From assembly GCA_949361645.1 (NCBI GenBank), contig OX442423.1, positions 1 through 64,000 on the forward strand: a stretch of DNA of 64,000 bases. The letters are read 5' to 3'. Positions 1 to 12,183 of this stretch are shown here, in pieces. The stretch's first letter is position 1. Each line of letters starts with the position of its first letter. The position numbers and the translations under genes were made by a program. Below the pieces are notes generated by a model. It made no database searches. It worked only from the letters and a program-made list of their open reading frames with translations, and was not told where the DNA came from. This DNA is from Spongilla lacustris (Eukaryota > Porifera > Demospongiae > Spongillida > Spongillidae).

Positions 1-67
1 AGAATTTTAAGTAGTTTTCCTTCACAATGCACGTAAGCCTGGCCTGTCTAGTGGATTGGGGGTGGTT

Positions 68-796
68 TTATACGTAGCTGCAAGGTCGAACTGGGAGTGC
101 ATGGACTTGGTCATCAACCCACATCCGGCTTTGCATGGTGGGAACGAATCCAATCCACCCTTGATCTCTTCTCCCCCTCCAGAAACAGCAAACTGAAAAT
201 TGAGTCAATTCTACCTCCACGTTATCACCGACTAGTGATTTGAAAGAACCTGCTGTACCAAGGCTAACTCCTGCCTCCTTCAACCACCTGAAAGAGTAAG
301 TGGCCTGTGAAATCCAAATCCACCCATATATGCAGTTGCATAAAGGAGCACTAATTGCATCACAAAGGTTGTGGGAGGGGCCAATAATTGCATGATGAGT
401 GTTATTGTATATGTACTGAGTTAATACCTTCTTAGCATTCTATGGCAACCCCAAATCAGCCTTGAGTACCAGCCCTATGCCTTTGGTGATCCCTGCAGAC
501 TTCAGCAAAAGCTCCTCCGTTCTGTCCAAGGATTTCAGTTCAGTCTCAAATAAGACAGCGGAGCTCTCTGCACCTAGTGCTACTCATTTCATTAGCCCGA
601 CGCTTCCTGCTGCATTTACTGACCTGGCTGATGGCTGCTCGTGGCTGTGTTATCCACATAAGAGTCAAAGGCTGGGGAAAAAAAGACCATGTGTTAGTTT
701 ACAGTAACATTGCATGTATGTGCTTACTGCTCCTCCTGCAGGTAGTTGTGTACTGCTGTTTTGAAGACGTTCGTGTACAACTTGTGCTGCTATCAT
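68..796 (-). CDS. Predicted small spliced gene, unknown family
   Basis: I read four phase-compatible exons on the minus strand: 796-728 (ATG at 796, donor GCA|GTAAGC), 671-620 (acceptor after a T-run plus CCCCAG, donor GTCA|GTAAAT), 573-450 and 287-68 (acceptor CTTACTCTTTCAG, stop at 70-68). The joined product is roughly 155 residues, with the stretches VVHERLQNSSTQLPAGGA, LFETELKSLDRTEELLLK and SFKSLVGDNVEVELTQF, which look like ordinary globular protein. Introns would be about 56, 46 and 162 bp, short but in line with the 62-bp intron at the right edge. I do not recognise the family. The weakest points are the donor at 450 (GG|GTTGCC) and the 46-bp intron; the second exon may instead end at 624. 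More 5' exons may exist. Confidence 0.4.
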
Positions 797-1419
797 TAAC
801 TATGGCTTGTTGTGCTGATGGCAATGGTGTGTGTTGTAAGCTGGTCACAACATCTGTCCCATGCACAATGCATCACTATATGTCACCAAGCAACTGAACA
901 TGCTGTTTGAGCTTGGCTAGCTGAAGGCTGGTGACTGAATAGCAGCAGGGGCACTTCAGTCGTACAGTGACGCAAATCCACTCCTTAGACACCAACCACA
1001 AACATAGGCATGGCATGGTAGCTGTATTGGTTGATGTAGCAGTCCAAATAAATTGGACACATAACTGATTCTACCATTGACAATATCTATTTTGTTAACA
1101 CAGAAGGCATAGGTACTTTGGTGATAATAGCAGGTGGAACAAGTGCATCTATCACAGCCATCATGCCTTTTGGTGAGCATACCATAGCTACTGACTTTGA
1201 GGCAGCCTGCAATCGTATTACTTGAAATGGTACATCATGGCTTGTAAAATGGTTTACATACATGAATCCTGTACCAGTTATATGGCTGCACTTGGCACTT
1301 GTATTGGTTCTTTTACACCACCTGCATTGCCTTATAGCACAATGTGCAGAACAATTGTGGGTGGATCTCCTCCTGAGACATTGATGTCAAATGCAACCAA
1401 TAGCTATTGACTATCACTG

Positions 1420-1537
1420 TAGGCTCTGCACTGGTAGGCTCTGCACTGGTATGTAGGCTCTGCACTGGTATGTAGGCTCTGCACTGGTATCTAGGCCCTG
1501 CACTGGCATGTAGGCCCTGCACTGGTATGTAGGCTCT
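1420..1537. repeat. 19-bp tandem repeat
   Basis: About six copies of a 19-bp unit close to GGCTCTGCACTGGTATGTA, with small substitutions (GGCCCTGC, GGCATG). No coding meaning is apparent. Confidence 0.85.
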
Positions 1538-2254
1538 TACTTTATTTGTTTGCCCTTGGCTTTGACTACTCTTTGAAGTTTGCACCCGCGCCATTCGGCA
1601 TTTGTGGTAGGATTCTATATGGCTATTTATGAGTGGTGCGCATTATTCATGAAGCGGATGGTATGTTATTATGTATTTCTGTGAGTGGCAGGAACTGCGG
1701 CACCACGAGTAAAACGCATATTCTTACGTGAAAAAGGTTAATCGTTCCACATTTGTGTCTTTTTTTACCACTTATAAGGGCGGAAAAAAAGATACGAAGG
1801 TCAGACTGAATGGCATTTTTCGCGCCATTTGGAGAGTACAATATGCGCGTGGCAAAGTGTGCAATCCTGCTGCGCGTTGGGACATGCGTTTAAGTGAAAA
1901 TAAAAAACACAAAAGTTTTACTAGTTGGAAATGATTTCAAGATGTGCATTACAGCTACACGTTTTGCATTTTTGATCGGTGAACTTTTAATGAGATGGCG
2001 GCTAGCCATGTTTTACTTGAACCGTAAATAATGTAACTGTGTTCTATTTATAAGCCTTTTGTCCACTCGAAACAGCCGTGCAGCGAGCGGGGGGTTCTGG
2101 TGTCAAACGATTGTGTGGCCAACAACAAGCACGACGTGGACAGTGCCTGGATGTGTCTCGAATGTACATGCATCTAAAATTTGACGTTTCAATTTATGTA
2201 TGCGGTTACAAGTGGCTTAAACAGTGGGGGTATAGTAGAAGTGTGTTAAGCTTG

Positions 2255-2412
2255 TGCATCGCACGCCAGACGTCTGCGAAGCTTGCGGATGACACGGGAG
2301 ACGTACACAAAGCTCATCGATGGCACGGCAGACGTGTATGAACGTGGTGGATGGCACGGCGACTTGTATGAAGATAGTACGTGGCACGGGAAGCGTGCAT
2401 ACAGATGGCAAG
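2255..2412. repeat. Degenerate GGCACGGCAGACGTGT repeats
   Basis: Imperfect copies of a unit of about 30 bp containing GGCACGGCAGACGTGTA and AAGCTTG. The same unit returns at 14.0-14.4, 14.8-15.2, 16.2-16.7 and 36.1-36.9 kb, so it is a dispersed family rather than a local accident. Confidence 0.6.
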
Positions 2413-3457
2413 GCTAATGCGTGATTAAACAGGCCCATATAACGCGGTGTAAGCTCACCTCGGAATTGTCGATCCAGCTGAGCTCTGATCTGCTACCAAC
2501 ATTGCTAGGGTGTTTTGTGTAGCGTCGAGAAGGTTGTAAAACAGGTGAGCGAGGCTTTAATAAGACTGGCATTTGCTGTATTATAGAGTGCGTGTGTACT
2601 GGTACGCGCTCGAGCTAATAAAGGGTCTGGCTTAGTCATTGGATATCATTGCAAGTAAAATTGCATAATGTACGTTAGAGCACAAAGAAAGTTGAGGATT
2701 CTCTCCAGTTAGACGTTGTGTACCACTATTGTATCATCCACACCAAAAGTAACCATAAGCCTAACACCGCTAATACAGAGTATAGTGATGCATTTTTTGG
2801 GTCTGCATGGCCAACGCTTGGCCAACCTTTTTTTTACTGTGATGTTGTGCATTTGTATATGGAATCGTGTTTTGTGCTTGTATAATTTATTTGAGCTATA
2901 GCACCTGGAGAGGGTATTAGCTAGCAGCGCAAGCCATGCACAATAAGAGGTACAAGTTAATTTTATAGCTATAGGTGATTACTACACCAATCCATTACTT
3001 TTCCTCACCCAAAATGTTTGTTGCTATGGCAATAGCCAGACCATCCTTTAGTCTTCCCCACAGGGATCACCTGTAAATAACACACAATGAAATCTCTGGT
3101 ATGTCACTAGAGTTTGGCACTGTTAAGCTTTTCCTGGGAAGTGATTGTCCATGTATCAGCTTGGTTGTAGTAGCCTCGAATAACCCTATGAATTTCACTC
3201 TCCTTCTCCAACAACTTATATCCTTACAAATTCACACATTAGCCATGCTTGCAAATAGTATTTACCCTGTGTTGTCATTATTATCAATCCCACCCCTTTT
3301 ATCTCACTCTTGTATATGATGTGCGCTCAGATGAATAGAAATGATTCTGCGTCATACATAAGGTGCAATTTTGGCAATACTATCTAGTGTTTGAACAATG
3401 TCACAGAGCATATAATCATGGTGGGTAGTGCTACCTGTAAAAGTTACACACAAATTG

Positions 3458-6400
3458 TTACTGCTTGGATAGATATTTGACGAAAAAAATCCATAGGTTC
3501 AGGTTACCATGAACATCACGACTGTATAGCCACTCTTCATCTGAAATCTTCTTGAACTTTATAGCTGCAAGGCCAAACAATTTTAAGATGTCTTTGAATT
3601 CACAGTCCTTCATGAATGAGTAAGGATGGAATACCACTTCTCCCAGCCTATCTGGGAGAAAACAATGTGGGCATGTTTTGTTGATGTTTCGTGAAGATCG
3701 CAGACAGTCTGACCACTTGTGTTCATCACTAAAGCAACGGTAACAAAGATTGTACATAATATTGCATGCTCTAGGATGGCATATTTTCAGATTTTTTGCC
3801 ACATAGCAAACAATGCATTCTTTTTTGTACCGTGTCAAGTAGTACAGTAACTGCTGTCCTAAATCTCTATAGCTTTCGAGGACGCTTTGGCCATAGCTCA
3901 AGTCCTGTAATATCTCTTCATCCAGACCATCAAACCAGTCTGCTTCCTCTGCCAACCTCCCTGCCTTGTAAGAATTTGCAGCTAACTTTTCCGAGTACTC
4001 ACTACAAACCCCACATGGTTCACAGCTCAGATAGCTGCATTCTATCTCGGTGGAGTCCATGTATCGTGATATTATTCTTCGCAGACAGACATCGGGCATG
4101 GTTGCAAAACTGAGCATCTGCTGGAAATGCCTCTTGGCTTTGTCTTCTTGAAAGGCCTCTAATTTCTGCTGTTCCTTTCTAGGGTCAAAGAAAAGAAGAG
4201 CGCAACTAGGTGCCCCATCCCTACCGGCCCTTCCAGTTTGCTGCACCCACTCCTCCATGCTGTATGGCAATCCATAGCATACCACAGTACGTACCATAGG
4301 GTAATCAATACCCAGACCAAACGCACTGGTTGCAACCATAACACGTGCCTCTCCCTCTCTCCATCTTAGAAAGCTGTCTTGGTTATCACTGCGAGAAAGA
4401 CGACCGCTGTATGCTGCGCACGGTATTTCTGCCAATAGAAAGGCTTGATGGATTCCTTCAAGCAGCTCCAACGATGGTACATAAACAATAGCCCTGTCAG
4501 AATCTCTGTAGTTCTTTACTGCGACAGCAGTGCGCTTGGCAAATTCGCACACAGACATTCCACTGCGGTTGACTTCATACCTAATGTTGAGCCGATATGT
4601 GCTGTCTCTAATGACAACTGGCCATCTATTAGGACCAAAGAAATTGGATAAAATATCGTCTGCTATCCACTGAGGGCATGTGGCAGTTAGCAGTACAAAA
4701 CGAGCTTTGGGGAAGGAAGCAAGCGCTGTTAAACGACGAACACTTGGCCTGTAGTCGCATTCTGTGGAAAACACATGCGCTTCGTCAATGAATAGAACCC
4801 CGAGTCGGTTTGATGCATGGAGTTGGATGATGAGATTCCAAAACTCACGACTCTCTGCTCCTTCAGGGGTTACCAGGACCAAATTTTCATCTGTTACAGA
4901 ACTTGCATCCTCGGAGCAAGATATTCCCTGAGACCGTGCTCTTCTTGCCATGTCTGCCATCAAAGACACGGTGGGGACAATAACAATGCTTGTTATGCAT
5001 GGATGTCGAGCAGCATACAAGAAAAACAGCAAGCTTTTCCCTCCACCCGTTGGTAGTACAGCTAACACATCAGAGGTTGTGTGAAGGATGCTATCAACTG
5101 CTGCTCTCTGTACTACTGATTTAAATGTGGCCTGCTGGTCACCAAGAAATGATCGAAGGAGGCTCAGAGATGTCTCAGAGTCCCGAACATTCACAAATGT
5201 GTCGTGATGGGTGTTGGACGATAGAGATGGCTTTTGCATGATGGAAGTCTGCTCCATTGTGTTTGTGGGAAGTGGGGTGCATCCGACAGCCATGTCTTGA
5301 CTCCTCAGTGTTTCGCCAATGTCAGGGCGGCTGGATACGGTGTCCACAGCAAGGTTCCGCTTCTTACATACAGGTGAAGTGCAGTTAAGGAATTGGTGCC
5401 ACTTCACAGAGACCCATCTATGATCTTGTATTAGATGGTGGCGCATGGTGGATAGCTCTCCATTCAGAAGAGCGTACCATGTATTGGCTGTGGTCTTACT
5501 GTGGCCAAATTGCTCACATTGGAGAGTCTCCCAGTCTCTGTGTTCCTCGTCTTGTCCTGCCTCTTCGTCTTCTTCATCTTGCCATGCAAAATTTATCTTC
5601 AATTTCAAAGCATAGTGTTTGGCCAGATGTCGATACTCACGAAATGATATGGAGTGGCCTCCATGTTCCTTGAATTTTGTGCTGAACACGTTCCTGATTC
5701 TTGGTGCCTCCATCTTTTCTCCTCTGTGCACAAACAGGTGCATTCCATACACATTGTTGTCATTTGTACTCAGAAAGGATGTGATAGAGCACACGAACGG
5801 TCTCACAATGAGGAGGTCGTTCAGTAGGACCATGGTTGCCTTCTCGTCCAAAAATCTTGCAATAGCTTTGTTCGCTTTGGTCATGGACCGCGTCTTGTTG
5901 TACTCTGTTAGTAGCATTACAAGGCCGTCCACAAAAAATATGCTCCTTTTTGCACTCTCTCCGCCAACAATTCTCAGAGTCTCTAATTCTGTTGCCCGTG
6001 CAGGCAAGCCTGACCCCAAGTGAATAACGAGCAACATGTTTTCAATGTAGTCGTCCCAGTCCTCCAGGTACCTCTGTGCCTCTTTTGATGAGTACTGCAC
6101 CACATTGTCGGCATTGATGGCACTTACAAACCTTGCCTTTAGCCCTTCATTGTCCAAAATGTGCCGCAACAGGCTGCATCTGCAGTCATGGTCAACTAAT
6201 GAGTCTTTGTGTGCCATAATGTGGGGGCTACTGACCAGATTATCATTGATAGAGGATATTTGAATGCCTTCTGCCCCCAACAACAGCGTTTGCATTGCCG
6301 TCTGGCATTTCGCAAGTGATTTATGGTATGCTGCTTGAAGGCTATCAAGAGACAAGGTAATGCCACCCACAATCACCTTCCAAGGATCTTGCTGACCTAC

Positions 6401-8935
6401 ACATAATCCAGACAGAACGCATGGCATGCGGTTTGAGCTTGCTAGAACCCTCTGTGCTAATGCTTGCACCCGGCACAAAAAGGAGAAAACGTTATAATTG
6501 TCCACTTCGACGAGAGGCTTTAGCTCGTCCATTGCAGCAACTCGAGATCTCTCTTCCCTGTCCATTACTGCCTCTAAGATGGAAACTTTAGCCATGTATA
6601 TTAGCTTACCGCAAATTCTACTAACGCCATCTAATTGCAGTAGCCTACCGTCCTTCAGTTGGCAGCAACACCTTACAAATAAAGGTATTGTAGCTTGGGA
6701 TTTTGAGTTGGTAGGTGTGTACTCTCTTAGGAATGCACACATGGTGCCAAATACGTTGGATCGTGTGGGTGTGGTGAAGGTGGCCTTGACGGATTCAACT
6801 GTGTCGCTGTGCTGTAGAAGGTCAGGGTGGTGATTGCTCATGTTGTTGGCAAAGACCATCAGACTTGTTAACAGTCTGGCATACTCCTGTCTGCTGCCAT
6901 TGGTCTCCAAGCAGGTCAGGGGGGGTGTGAAGGTTTTGGGACCTCGGGAGCCTTTAATGTCAACGTTGATGTTTATTCTGAGTTGGAATCCAAAAGAAGA
7001 GACATTTTTGAGGGAATTGAGGAATATTTCGTGGATCTGTTGTGCCATGACATAATGCTCCTCGCCTTCTCCTGGAATGTGCAGTAGAGTGTGCTTCAAT
7101 ACCGTACTCAATCTGTCTTGCTCTTCTCCAGGTTTTTTTGCCCAATCCATTGTGATGTAGAACAGATTTGCCTCTCTGACTGAATCTGTTGGCAGGGTAG
7201 CCCCACTGTGCAATGCAAGCTGCATGGTTTTTTCCACAACGGAAGCTATGTTGAGGGAGGAAGAACCAGCTGTTGATGACTCACAGCCTCCTTGCTCTTG
7301 CGACTCGACTCCAAAGTATGTCCTGCATGCTGCAGAATCAGAACACAGAGTTTGGACCTTGCATGGGACAATGGAGATGTTCACGTGAGAGTTCTGAGCA
7401 TGTTTCCGGGCACTACTTTCCTTTAGAAAGTAGTGGTTGCATTGGGCACACTTAAATCCATCAAGAATTGGGACAAAATCTAATGCAGGTAATGGAACCT
7501 GGTTGCTGAGAAAATAAGAGCTTTCGTTGGCAAAACATTGCACCAGGATCTGTTTCCTGTCCTTTGCAACCACACTTATTCCGTGTTTGGCATTTAAATG
7601 CGTGGCAAAACTCCGCCCCAATGCTGCAGAGCATGGACAGCACACTAGGAGGCCATACTCCTTCCTGTACTGCAGGTTGTATTTGGCAAGGTAGGCTGGC
7701 TGGTTGTGATCAGCGGGTCTTGAATTTGCAGAGCAGCTACCCTGCTGATCACTTTGGCCGAGAACCGCAGAAGATGAGCTTTCTGTGCACAAAAGATGTA
7801 CAACGTTACGCAATCCATGAAAGTTTAAATAACAAATTCTATTGCTGTCGCTCTCGCCTGACACAAAACACTCGTGTTTGTTCTCTATGGCAATCAATGT
7901 CTAGTACTAACGTTTAAGTCTATAGCTACTTTGATTATGCGAGGTATGATGATAAGTCTCTTAAGCTATGCCACTGAAAGTTAAAATTACCATGCCAAAC
8001 AAGCTCTGTAATAGTATGTTCTAAAATAGTGTAGTATGTTATACTCTCTATGATCTAAAATAGTGCAGGCTGATGAGTGTGCTAAATATAGACCTAATTC
8101 ATTTTTCAGGTCCCATTTCAGTCATACTTGTTTCCATACTTTTTACACCATCATTGTCATTCAATCCTATATGCCACCATGCAACTTTCTCATAGTCGTA
8201 GAGGTTTTTATTTACATGTTACAATCATGGGTATTAACATTAATAGTCGGGCAATCCTATGGGGTTAAGAGTGGGGCAGGGTCACGTTGTCTTTCAAGAC
8301 ATTTGACTGTACAACCCTTGATGCAATTAGGCCATTCCAAAAATAGTTTCCCGTCCGGACCTACTTTGGCTACCCCATCATTTACTTTTAAATCATATTA
8401 TGCACGTACATCATGCACATCTGCCCGCCGCCAACACCTCTTTTGAGTATAGAGCTTTGGTGTGCCAATATCCCCAACGTAATTTGCACAAGATATCACA
8501 TCATTAGGCATAATGAGGCCCACCTAGATCCGCCCCTACAATGTATGTACCGTAAATAATTTGTTCCAATAATTACAATAATAAACATTACGCGGGGAAC
8601 TTATAATGACGCGCGCGGAGGACGGGAAACAATAATCACATTTGGAATGGCCTTAATAGCTGCAAGTTCTGCGTCTTACCTTCTGTTGCTGGAAAAGTGC
8701 TGCTGCTGCTGCTGCTACTGAAGTAGCAGGCAGAGTGGGTCTTAAATTTCAGGCTGCTTGTGGACGATCGACCACACCGATCACAGGTAAAAATACCATT
8801 CGTGCGTTCCACCGTCACGGTGTTGCCATTTTTGGTCAAGATACTCTCGTTCGTGTGCAATACCGACTGATGGTGCCTTACAGCTGCTCGCGTTGTACCC
8901 ACGAATGAGCAATCCGTACAGGGAAAAGAACTCAT
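3458..8935 (-). CDS. C2H2 / tyrosine-recombinase-like / RecQ helicase fusion protein
   Basis: Main exon 7897-3458 (1479 codons, intact, intronless); residues below count from 7897. An OrsD/DUF3505-type zinc-finger pair (C86-C89-H100-H105; C150-C153-H166-H171) is followed by an alpha-helical stretch (about 430-560) and a tyrosine-recombinase-like block: R634 in ARATEL, K668 in the beta-hairpin position, R753-x-x-R756 in FREYRH, H799 in GHSKT and Y808 in NTWYA, with the family's usual H-to-Y spacing of nine. A RecQ helicase follows: Walker A GGGKS (K954), DEAH 1038-1041, motif VI QQTGRAGRDG 1219-1228, then cysteine-rich segments near 1290 and 1361-1425. The layout matches fungal OrsD-RecQ (telomere-linked-helicase-like) proteins as I know them. 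The codon at 7897 is TTG just after a stop and no ATG precedes the fingers, so the N-terminus comes from exon 8935-8680: ATG, two C2H2-like fingers, donor GAAG|GTAAGA, phase 1. Phase-1 acceptors lie before 7857 or 7782. Predicted role: DNA unwinding and possibly site-specific strand exchange in the nucleus. Confidence 0.82.
7858..8679 (-). other. Predicted intron of the recombinase-helicase gene
   Basis: The donor GTAAGA starts at 8679. Two acceptors keep the phase: TTTTGTGTCAG (exon from 7857) and ATCTTTTGTGCACAG (exon from 7782). The second has the better pyrimidine tract. The intron holds one copy of a repeat also found at 11.34-11.50 kb. Confidence 0.6.
8068..8228 (+). repeat. Dispersed repeat, copy 1
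   Basis: Shares an alignable stretch of about 160 bp with 11342-11500 in the same orientation (shared words: GCTAAATATAG, CTTTTTACACCA, CAACTTTCTC, TTTTTATTTAC). No termini were identified. It lies inside the predicted helicase-gene intron. Confidence 0.65.
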
Positions 8936-8970
8936 GCTATCGATCAACTTCCGTGCAACGTGCACGAGAA

Positions 8971-9404
8971 TGGTCTCGTACCCAGACCCTAGTTATGGAT
9001 ACTTATAAAATTTCATAACGGATTGTTTGGAGAGTGGGCCATTCACAACTTTGTTCGAGGGCATGACTGTTTCGTGGCTTTGCCAACTTTACGGGGTACG
9101 GGAAAACGTTGTGCTATGCCTTGCTGCCATTCGTGTTTGACCATCTTAATCTTTGTGCTACAGGGTACGGGTTTTCCCCCACAACACCGCAACACCAACA
9201 CTGCATGGTAAGGCACCCAAGCAACGTATGCCGTAACCAATAGAACCTTCAAATATGAATACGATTGCGGTCTACTTGCCTATGTTATACAATTAACATT
9301 CGATCTGTCACTGGCAGTCCTTTTCCCAGACTCCATAGTTATAGCGTAGCGGTGAAATAATCCATCCGCAACTGTGGCATACTAGGGTCTCTGGGTACGA
9401 AACT
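8971..9404. mobile_element. Possible short inverted-repeat element
   Basis: The left end TCTCGTACCCAGACCCTAGT and the right end ACTAGGGTCTCTGGGTACGA are inverted copies, about 430 bp apart. The same TCTCGTWCCCAGAC core marks other loci in the window. No transposase frame lies inside and I could not settle a target duplication. It sits just upstream of the first exon of the helicase gene. Confidence 0.45.
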
Positions 9405-10628
9405 ATAGCCTGAGAATTCAAATCAGGTAAATTCCAATTCATATCCATACAACATACACGTCACTAAATTATTCTGGAATGAGAGGTGCATGCTGACGGT
9501 TGCCCGCGGTGATACAATGCATGGTTGCTCGCTTCATAATATACCTGGTCAAGATAACACAGGTTTAATTTATGAAATTATCCATTCTACAAATAACTGG
9601 ACTTTTTTTCAAATTGTATACAATTAAAACAATACCCTATCGGGCTGAATGGATTCTGGCCTGTGACAAATATAAATATATATGTGGACATTGTAATACA
9701 CACATGCTGAATGTCAGTATGTTGCTGTACCAGCTAACTAAAACTTGAACTTTGATGAGTTTTTGAGAGTGCAGTTTGCTTCAAATGAATGCTCTGAGAT
9801 AAGAAACATTTTATATTATAATAGGAGACAAACTCACGTTAAATGTCCTGACACCATGGATATCATGTACTGTCGATTCGTGTGATATGAGCAGCTATTT
9901 ATTTGACAGTAATGCAAGTAGTCACCTTAGAAGTTACAAAACCTTGAACATCTGTCTTTGACTGCTCATACCCACGTTCACGGCTCACGGTGTTCCAAAT
10001 AATAGTCAAGCGGTTTTTCTTTCATCCTAGGGTACAATCTAAATAGCAATCTTGTACATACAAATGACACACATGGACTCACTTTAAACTGGCAGCAATG
10101 ATGTGCTAGCATGTCAACTTACAGTATCACTCATATACCATGACTGCTCATATAGATCGCGACTCAATGATATAGAACTCAAATGGTAGAGTTAAATTCC
10201 TGCTTCCTCCACAGGCAGATAAAGCTAATTACGTGTATGTTTATAGCCACTCAGTTAAATTCAATACAACTAAACAAAACTACACTCGAGTGTGTTGTCA
10301 CAATGTACAGAGGTTGTGACCAACAGAACCTAGGAGTCAGTTAAACCTCTCACACTTGAATCAGTCTAAATTAAATGCATGGTGACAACTAACCAGTGGA
10401 ACTTGGTGAACCTGGAATGGAAAGAATACATCTATTTGTACCTAAAGTCACTTCTTGTACACCATACTGGGAAGAGGAACGTGTGCAACTTGAATCCCTC
10501 TCCCAACCATCACAGGTCTTACAAGACAAACTGTTTGAAAAAATCATACTACAGTAGTGACATCTGTCAGTGCACAAGAACATCCGAGACTAAAGGCCTC
10601 TGTGGAATCTTGCAATCACATGTAATAG
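9405..10628. other. Intergenic, nothing recognised
   Basis: AT-rich sequence without a tandem repeat, recognisable exon or element terminus. Confidence 0.5.
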
Positions 10629-10819
10629 TTAGACATTGCTCCTTATTTTTAAGCTTATAGTGCGGTTTAATTTGGGTACCCTTAAAATATCCCTGAATCC
10701 CATTTTTAAAAAGTGGCATACATTAGGTTGGTCACAATGAAAAAATCCATTTATATAGCACTTCCTGCACAGTTCACAGCAGTCACAGTAATCGTCGTTT
10801 TCATCCCATAAGTTGCAGC
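10629..10819 (-). CDS. Predicted cysteine-rich terminal exon
   Basis: The acceptor CATTTTCATTTAG precedes an open frame ending in TAA at 10631-10629 (two bases plus 63 codons including the stop). The product is rich in paired cysteines (CNLWDENDDYCDCCELCRKC, then C-x5-HC-type spacing), suggesting a zinc-binding or disulphide module, followed by a basic tail. I do not recognise the family. No preceding exon with matching phase was found, so this may be an orphan or pseudogenised exon. Confidence 0.35.
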
Positions 10820-11341
10820 CTAAATGAAAATGGCTGACTCGTTGCTGAAGGCCATGATCGGATATGATGCAGTACTCCCACTACTTGTGTAAAAAGTAAC
10901 ACTGGTGGTTCTAATACAAAGGACTACAGAAGGAGGTGTGTATACTTACTATTCGGCATGCATGCACAAGCAGCCCTAACTACAACAATTGTATCTGCAT
11001 GATTACTTGCAGGCTATTATGAAACTGTGAACCAGTATGATACTGTTGTATTATGATACACTCGAGCTTCTGTGCATGAACATAGAAGCATCTTAGATTT
11101 AGAAGGCAAGCAAAAAATGCTTAGCAACCTGATAACACAAGAGATTGGCTAGGCATGTGACAAACATATAATGTATACATCAAAACGTGTGGGAAGCTTT
11201 TAGGTGGTACTGCATATATGAATTTGAACTTATAGAGCATTTTCTTATTTGAGGCTCCATCATTGCCACCGCTACAGATTCGTGGTACTGGAAAATTGAA
11301 ATAAGCCTATATTAAGCACACTTACACTATAACAGTGCATG

Positions 11342-11500
11342 TCTGAGTAATGGGCTAAATATAGGCCTATTTCAATTTTTCAAGTCAAATTTCTGTCGCT
11401 CTTGTTTCCGTGCTTTTTACACCAGCATTAGTCAATCTATATACCAACAACTTTCTCGTTAGAGAATGTTTTTATTTACTTGTAAACAATTAGGAGACCC
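11342..11500 (+). repeat. Dispersed repeat, copy 2
   Basis: Homologous to 8068-8228 in the same orientation with many substitutions, so the copies are old. Confidence 0.65.
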
Positions 11501-11770
11501 AATGAGTGAATAGATAGTACATGCCCTCTCAAGCCATGATTGTGTACAAATGCCGTCACAGGCAGCTAGTTCAAATTACAGTACACCTTTAGGGGGTACA
11601 TGCTGCATGTGAGAAGTTTGATGTGCATGTGCGTGCCAACGGAGGAGCACCAGCCAGAAGATCCACCTGTTCCTAACCCAGCAGAGGACCATGTGGCTGA
11701 AGACCCTGTTGATGTGCCTAGCAGGTACCCTGAATGGGGGAGACACCGACCTGACTATTTCTAAGCTTGA

Positions 11771-11921
11771 CACTGTGTAAAAAGGGCTGTTATACACTAG
11801 TGTATAACATCAATTAGCGGTGTATAACACTGCGTATTGAGACGTTATACACACGTATACGCAATAACGTCTATATACACACTGTTATACAGTAGTGTAT
11901 AACAATACCTTTTTCATAGTG
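11771..11921. mobile_element. CACTA-like miniature element
   Basis: A 151-bp near-palindromic element. The left end starts CACTGTGTAAAAAGGG; the right end, read in reverse, starts CACTATGAAAAAGG. Both are followed by TGTTATACACTA-type sequence. It is flanked by a 3-bp direct repeat TGA (11768-11770 and 11922-11924). CACTR ends with a 3-bp target duplication are the signature of the EnSpm/CACTA superfamily. The interior repeats GTATAAC words, like the subterminal repeats of that superfamily. Confidence 0.75.
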
Positions 11922-12183
11922 TGATGGAGAGGTGTGTAATCAGGGATCTACCATCTCATCAACACCTATTGGCAGTAGCATGTGCATGGTCTAATCCAAC
12001 TGGATCTCTAGTTGTGTGTGTGACCCATCAAATGTGTGAACCCTCCTTTTGTATACATGGTATGTGCATTGCTGAAGAGAGGAGAATATTATCAGTTGTC
12101 ATTGCTATTGAGATCGGGATCTACACTTCCACTACATACAATCTTTGTAAAAGGCCTAACTTAGTGCATAAGCCCATACATAG

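Larger units (their letters stand above)
797..3457. other. Intergenic, no gene seen
   Basis: Apart from the 19-bp tandem repeat and the GGCACGG-type repeats at 2255-2412, I see no exon with convincing splice sites or family resemblance here. Short open frames are no longer than chance would give. Confidence 0.5.
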
